This document shows positions 42,296-45,734 of a stretch of DNA of 45,734 nucleotides, one piece after another. The DNA comes from DATCLA01 sp036564195 (GTDB lineage Bacteria; Bacillota; UBA4882; UBA8346). A program made the position numbers and the translations under genes. The notes beneath the pieces were generated by a model, which had not been told where the DNA came from, ran no database searches, and saw only the letters and a list, made by a program, of their open reading frames with translations. The stretch lies in contig DATCLA010000085.1 of NCBI GenBank assembly GCA_036564195.1, forward strand, positions 1 through 45,734, in the 5' to 3' direction. Position 1 is the stretch's first letter. Every line of letters starts with the position of its first letter.

Positions 42296-42331
42296 AAAAG
42301 AGGTTTCCGCTTAAGGAGAAACCTCTTTTTT
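42296..42331 (+). terminator. Strong terminator after nadC, possibly bidirectional
   Basis: A 12-bp perfect stem (aaaagaggtttc / gaaacctctttt) with a 10-nt loop ends in a run of T. The A-run on its other side could also terminate ftsH transcripts arriving from the right. Confidence 0.93.
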
Positions 42332-42390
42332 ATCAGCCATCCGGTTTCGGAATCGGATGAATCTAAAAACTGCTTCAAGGTTATTTACTT

Positions 42391-44250
42391 TTAAACTGAC
42401 GGGACCAGGGTAGTTTCGACGGCTACCGCATCCTCATTTGGTTTCTGTCCCGGCTTCTCGCCAATCAAAGCCACAAATTCTTTGGCTTCAATAGTCTCCT
42501 TCTCCAACAGCATCCTGGCAATGGCATCCAATTGGTCCCGGTGTTCCTTGATCAGTCCGGTAGCTCTCTGAAAAGCTTCATCCATAATTCGCCGGATCTC
42601 ACGGTCAATTGCTGCCGCAATCTCTTCACTGTAGTTCTTATCCCGGGCAATGTCACGGCCTAAAAAAATTTGCTCTTCGTGACCGTGGCCGAAAGTCATA
42701 TATCCAAGATTATCACTCATGCCGTATTCGGTAATCATCTTCCGGACCATCCGGGTAGCGCGTTCCAGGTCATTACGGGCGCCAGTACTGATCTCCCCCA
42801 AAGCAATGACTTCCGCCGCTCGGCCCCCTAAATACATTACCACATCCTCCAACAACTCCGTCCGGGTTTGGTAATGCTTATCTTCCAGCGGCAATGCCAA
42901 GGTGTAGCCTCCGGCCTGACCCCGAGGGATAATCGAAATCTTATGAATCGGGTCAACCGTCGGCAAATAGTGTCCCACCAAAGCATGGCCAGCTTCATGA
43001 AAGGCGGTTAATTCCCGTTCTTTCTGACTCATGATACGGCTTTTTCTTTCCGGACCGGCAATCACCCGTTCAATGGCTTCCTCACAGTCGTCGCGTTCAA
43101 TTCGTTTCTTATTGTGTCTGGCTGCCAAAAGTGCCGCTTCATTCAACATATTGGCCAAATCAGCTCCGGTAAACCCGGGAGTCCGGCGGGCCAGCACCTT
43201 TAGATCCACTTCCGATGAGAGGGGTTTTCCTTTAGCGTGTACCCGTAGGATATCCTCCCGACCTTTAATATCAGGAATATCCAAAGTAACATGGCGGTCA
43301 AATCGCCCCGGCCGCAACAAAGCCGGATCCAAAACATCGGGACGGTTGGTTGCGGCAATAATAATAATCCCTGAATTAGGTTCAAAACCATCCATCTCTA
43401 CCAACAGCTGGTTCAAGGTTTGTTCCCGCTCATCATGGCCGCCCCCCAAGCCGGCACCGCGTTGCCTGCCGACGGCATCGATTTCATCAATAAAGACAAT
43501 ACAGGGGGAATTCTTTTTAGCCTGCTCAAATAAGTCACGAACCCGCGAAGCACCGACTCCTACAAACATCTCCACAAAGTCGGAACCACTAATACTAAAA
43601 AACGGAACCCCGGCTTCACCGGAGACAGCCTTTGCCAGTAAGGTTTTCCCAGTCCCGGGATGTCCAATTAAAAGAACCCCTTTCGGGATTTTAGCGCCTA
43701 ATTCGGTAAAACGGCGCGGTTGCCGCAAAAACTCAACAATTTCCACCAATTCAGCCTTAGCTTCATCTTCACCTGCCACATCGTCAAAAGTAACTTTGGT
43801 TTTGTCTTCCGAGTGCAATCTGGCTTTACTTTTACCGAACGACAATGCTTTGTTACCTGAGTTCTGCATTTGATTAATTAAGAAAAACCAAAACACCAGA
43901 AACAATATGAAGAAACTGAGATTAGGTAGGATAATTGCCCACCAGTTATTGCCGCCGTTATTAAAAGACACTTTAACACCCTGCTCGCGCAGTTGATTAT
44001 AATATAATTCCGGGTGATTAATTGGACCTTCAGTCCGGTAATCCTCATTTTCAGCGCGCTGCTTTCCGGTGATGGACCCGTCGCTGTTATTAATCACCGC
44101 AGTAATGATTTTACCGGATTCTACCCGTTTCATAAATTGGTCATAATTGATTTTTTCGGGTTCATTCAATGTCATAAAACGTGAAATTAATAATAATGCG
44201 GCTATCGCAACAAAAAACCATAAAACAATATCTCGAGCTACTTTAAACAA
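42391..44250 (-). CDS. ftsH: ATP-dependent zinc metalloprotease FtsH
   Basis: FtsH is a hexameric membrane AAA+ protease that extracts and degrades membrane and regulatory proteins. The 619-residue protein has two N-terminal membrane helices (about 8-25 and 106-126) around an extracytoplasmic domain. The AAA+ module has GVLLIGHPGTGKTLLAKA (Walker A), CIVFIDEIDAVGRQRG (Walker B) and the SRH LLRPGRFDRHV; the protease domain carries HEAGH. Walker A has GHPGTGKT where most FtsH have GPPGTGKT. It starts with TTG after GGAGG. It lies downstream of tilS, the classic tilS-ftsH order, here without hpt between. Confidence 0.97.
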   Translation of the reverse strand: MFKVARDIVLWFFVAIAALLLISRFMTLNEPEKINYDQFMKRVESGKIITAVINNSDGSITGKQRAENEDYRTEGPINHPELYYNQLREQGVKVSFNNGGNNWWAIILPNLSFFILFLVFWFFLINQMQNSGNKALSFGKSKARLHSEDKTKVTFDDVAGEDEAKAELVEIVEFLRQPRRFTELGAKIPKGVLLIGHPGTGKTLLAKAVSGEAGVPFFSISGSDFVEMFVGVGASRVRDLFEQAKKNSPCIVFIDEIDAVGRQRGAGLGGGHDEREQTLNQLLVEMDGFEPNSGIIIIAATNRPDVLDPALLRPGRFDRHVTLDIPDIKGREDILRVHAKGKPLSSEVDLKVLARRTPGFTGADLANMLNEAALLAARHNKKRIERDDCEEAIERVIAGPERKSRIMSQKERELTAFHEAGHALVGHYLPTVDPIHKISIIPRGQAGGYTLALPLEDKHYQTRTELLEDVVMYLGGRAAEVIALGEISTGARNDLERATRMVRKMITEYGMSDNLGYMTFGHGHEEQIFLGRDIARDKNYSEEIAAAIDREIRRIMDEAFQRATGLIKEHRDQLDAIARMLLEKETIEAKEFVALIGEKPGQKPNEDAVAVETTLVPSV

Positions 44251-44341
44251 ACCGAATCCTCCTTCACCGGCAAATAGCCATGTTAAATATTATACCATAG
44301 TGAAAAAATGAATACAATTAATTTGGATCATGCATTTTCAC

Positions 44342-45734
44342 CTAATTATCAATCAATTTTTTAACGATGTCAGTTTTAGACAATCTTTCCTGACTAATAT
44401 GCCAAACTTCTCTGGTCTGAGAGGTAATTTTAAAACCATTATCCAGCCGGTATCCCATTATCCAGATGATTTGATCATCCCGGTCTACCAGCAACGGAAT
44501 TTTATGCCGCTGCTGTCTGGGGATCTTGGCATTAATATAGTAATCATGAAGTTTCTGCCGCCCCGGAGCACCCAAAGGCCAAAAACAATCTCCGGTTTTC
44601 CAAAACCGGATTTTCAAGGGAAGATTTATTTTACCTGCGTCAACATATACTTCGGTCCGGTTCACCCGGTTCCACTCCCCGGGAGGTAAAGCCGGGTTAA
44701 TCGCCACTTCCAGGTTAAGCTCGCTAATAGCGGTCACTCCCGGGGCTTGTAAAGCGAAACTTGATTGGCCCGTTTTTGGGGTCGGGTAGGGGTGGCGAAA
44801 TACAATCCAATCTTCGCTAACCATGACTTCAATACCTTTATATATATGCATGGATTTAAAATAATTTTTCTCCCGATTGACCTTCTCCCGGATTTGATCA
44901 AGTTGTCGCGATTCCAGCCGATACCCTGGTTCAACTGCCGCAGCTGCTTTTTTTAAGATCTGATACTGCATAAAAGGGTGCAATTCCAAAAAAGGCTTCA
45001 GTTTAATCCGGACCGTGTGCTCTGCAGTCTGAATCAACTCCTCGCTACAGTCGGCTACCAGCTGCTCCATAAAATCAACCTGCTCCCGGGCAAACTCCCC
45101 CAGCCGCAGCAACCCCTGTTTAATTCGGGGATTATAAATGGTCTCTAATTCCGGCAGAAGTTTCTGCCGGATTCGGTTACGACAATAAATCAGTTTCCGA
45201 TTGGAGGAATCTTCGATCCATTCTAAATGGTTATCTACAGCATATTGCGTAATTTCGGCCCGGCTAACTTCAAGCAAGGGCCGGATATACAAATTGTCAC
45301 GGATTATCGGTATCCCCGCCAGCCCGTCAAGTCCGGTCCCACGAATAATCCGGTACAGAATGGTTTCGGCCTGATCATCCTGATGGTGGGCCAAGGCAAT
45401 CCGGTCTGCGCCGATTTCCTGCTGGAAGTTTTTAAATGCCTGATACCGTTCCTTCCGTGCTAATAATTGTAGTGATTGCTGTTTTTGGCGGAGCATTTCC
45501 GGAAGATTAATTGAAACCTGCCGGGTATGGACATTCCATTCACTTCCAAGGCGATTTAGCAGTTCAATTTCTTTTTGGTTCTCAGCGGGGCGCAATTGAT
45601 GATTGACATACAATGCCCATAAATCGAGCTCATACTCTGTCAGACTCTTTAAGATATGCAGCAGGCAAACGGAATCGATGCCGCCGGAAAAACCAACTAT
45701 AATGGTGGATTTAGGAGTAATTAGACCATATTTT
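44342..45734 (-). CDS. tilS: tRNA(Ile)-lysidine synthase, 5' end outside the window
   Basis: TilS adds lysine to cytidine-34 of tRNA-Ile2, converting its codon specificity from AUG to AUA. The frame reaches the window edge without a start, so the N-terminus is missing. The first visible residues include the PP-loop VGFSGGIDSVC, followed by YVNHQLRP and DRIALAHHQDDQAET. The middle has RPLLEVSRAEI and CRNRIRQKLLPEL. The C-terminal domain (FWKTGDCFWPLGAPGRQKLHDY) is the tRNA-binding TilS substrate domain. It ends 91 bases before ftsH. Confidence 0.96.
   Translation of the reverse strand, partial: KYGLITPKSTIIVGFSGGIDSVCLLHILKSLTEYELDLWALYVNHQLRPAENQKEIELLNRLGSEWNVHTRQVSINLPEMLRQKQQSLQLLARKERYQAFKNFQQEIGADRIALAHHQDDQAETILYRIIRGTGLDGLAGIPIIRDNLYIRPLLEVSRAEITQYAVDNHLEWIEDSSNRKLIYCRNRIRQKLLPELETIYNPRIKQGLLRLGEFAREQVDFMEQLVADCSEELIQTAEHTVRIKLKPFLELHPFMQYQILKKAAAAVEPGYRLESRQLDQIREKVNREKNYFKSMHIYKGIEVMVSEDWIVFRHPYPTPKTGQSSFALQAPGVTAISELNLEVAINPALPPGEWNRVNRTEVYVDAGKINLPLKIRFWKTGDCFWPLGAPGRQKLHDYYINAKIPRQQRHKIPLLVDRDDQIIWIMGYRLDNGFKITSQTREVWHISQERLSKTDIVKKLIDN

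Noticed and set aside
43031..43873. Plus-strand ORF of 280 codons
   Set aside because: It is fully antisense to the FtsH AAA+ and protease domains, is Ser/Pro/Arg-rich and has no ribosome-binding site; a shadow of ftsH codon use.
1..45734. CRISPR array, tRNA or rRNA genes, insertion sequences, prophage or attachment sites
   Set aside because: No regularly spaced repeats, cloverleaf, transposase or phage genes were seen on reading both strands; without a computed scan small or degenerate cases could be missed.

Overview
The window is a chromosomal housekeeping region from an endospore-forming, anaerobe-like Firmicute that very probably has an outer membrane. Sporulation is indicated by spoIID, yqfC, yqfD and a LonC-type protease gene. 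The outer membrane is indicated by two proteins: a small secreted beta-barrel protein ending in Phe (23972-24622), and an MlaEFD lipid-transport operon (31536-34538) whose MCE protein carries a C-terminal beta-barrel-like region. Spore-forming diderm Firmicutes include Negativicutes, Halanaerobiales and the Limnochordia/Hydrogenispora group. The sequence alone does not let me choose among them. I see no IS element, prophage, CRISPR array, rRNA or tRNA gene.

Layout. 1-1677: the tail of speH, a Ku gene, and a 66-residue orphan gene whose upstream region holds five tandem DnaA-box-like 9-mers. 1678-8239, minus strand: dtd-relA-recJ, then a HAD phosphatase preceded by an HD-domain protein. 8240-8774: a spacer holding the secDF terminator and, directly behind it, a structured stretch that looks like a group II intron fragment. 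8775-23765, minus strand: secDF, two small membrane-protein genes, yajC-tgt-queA-spoIID, and the conserved era-GNAT-cdd-dgkA-ybeY-yqfF-phoH-yqfD-yqfC cluster. 23972-24622, plus strand: the outer-membrane barrel gene. 24679-30800, minus strand: dnaB, lonC, rplI, a MazG-like gene, rpsR-ssb-rpsF with a clear promoter and a probable S6:S18-type leader, a DUF951 gene and gcvH. 31030-34538, plus strand: an interrupted ORF and then mlaEFD. 34595-38628, minus strand: birA, panD-panC-panB and folB. 38766-42331, plus strand: nadA-nadB-nadC with a near-consensus promoter and a strong terminator. 42391-45734, minus strand: ftsH and the 5'-truncated tilS.

Functional themes. These are tRNA modification and quality control (dtd, tgt, queA, tilS), the stringent response and c-di-AMP turnover (relA, yqfF), protein export and membrane proteolysis (secDF, yajC, ftsH), ribosome maturation and replication (era, ybeY, S6, S18, L9, ssb, dnaB, recJ), cofactor synthesis (pantothenate, biotinylation, folate, NAD) and envelope lipid trafficking (mlaEFD).

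Many genes start with TTG or GTG. I moved several starts downstream of the longest open frame where a well-spaced Shine-Dalgarno sequence and family length agree. The most noteworthy items are the MlaD-barrel protein in a spore-former, the phased DnaA-box cluster in front of the small orphan gene, the intron-like fragment behind the secDF terminator, and two uncharacterised structured or interrupted spacers near 31.1 kb and 38.2 kb.
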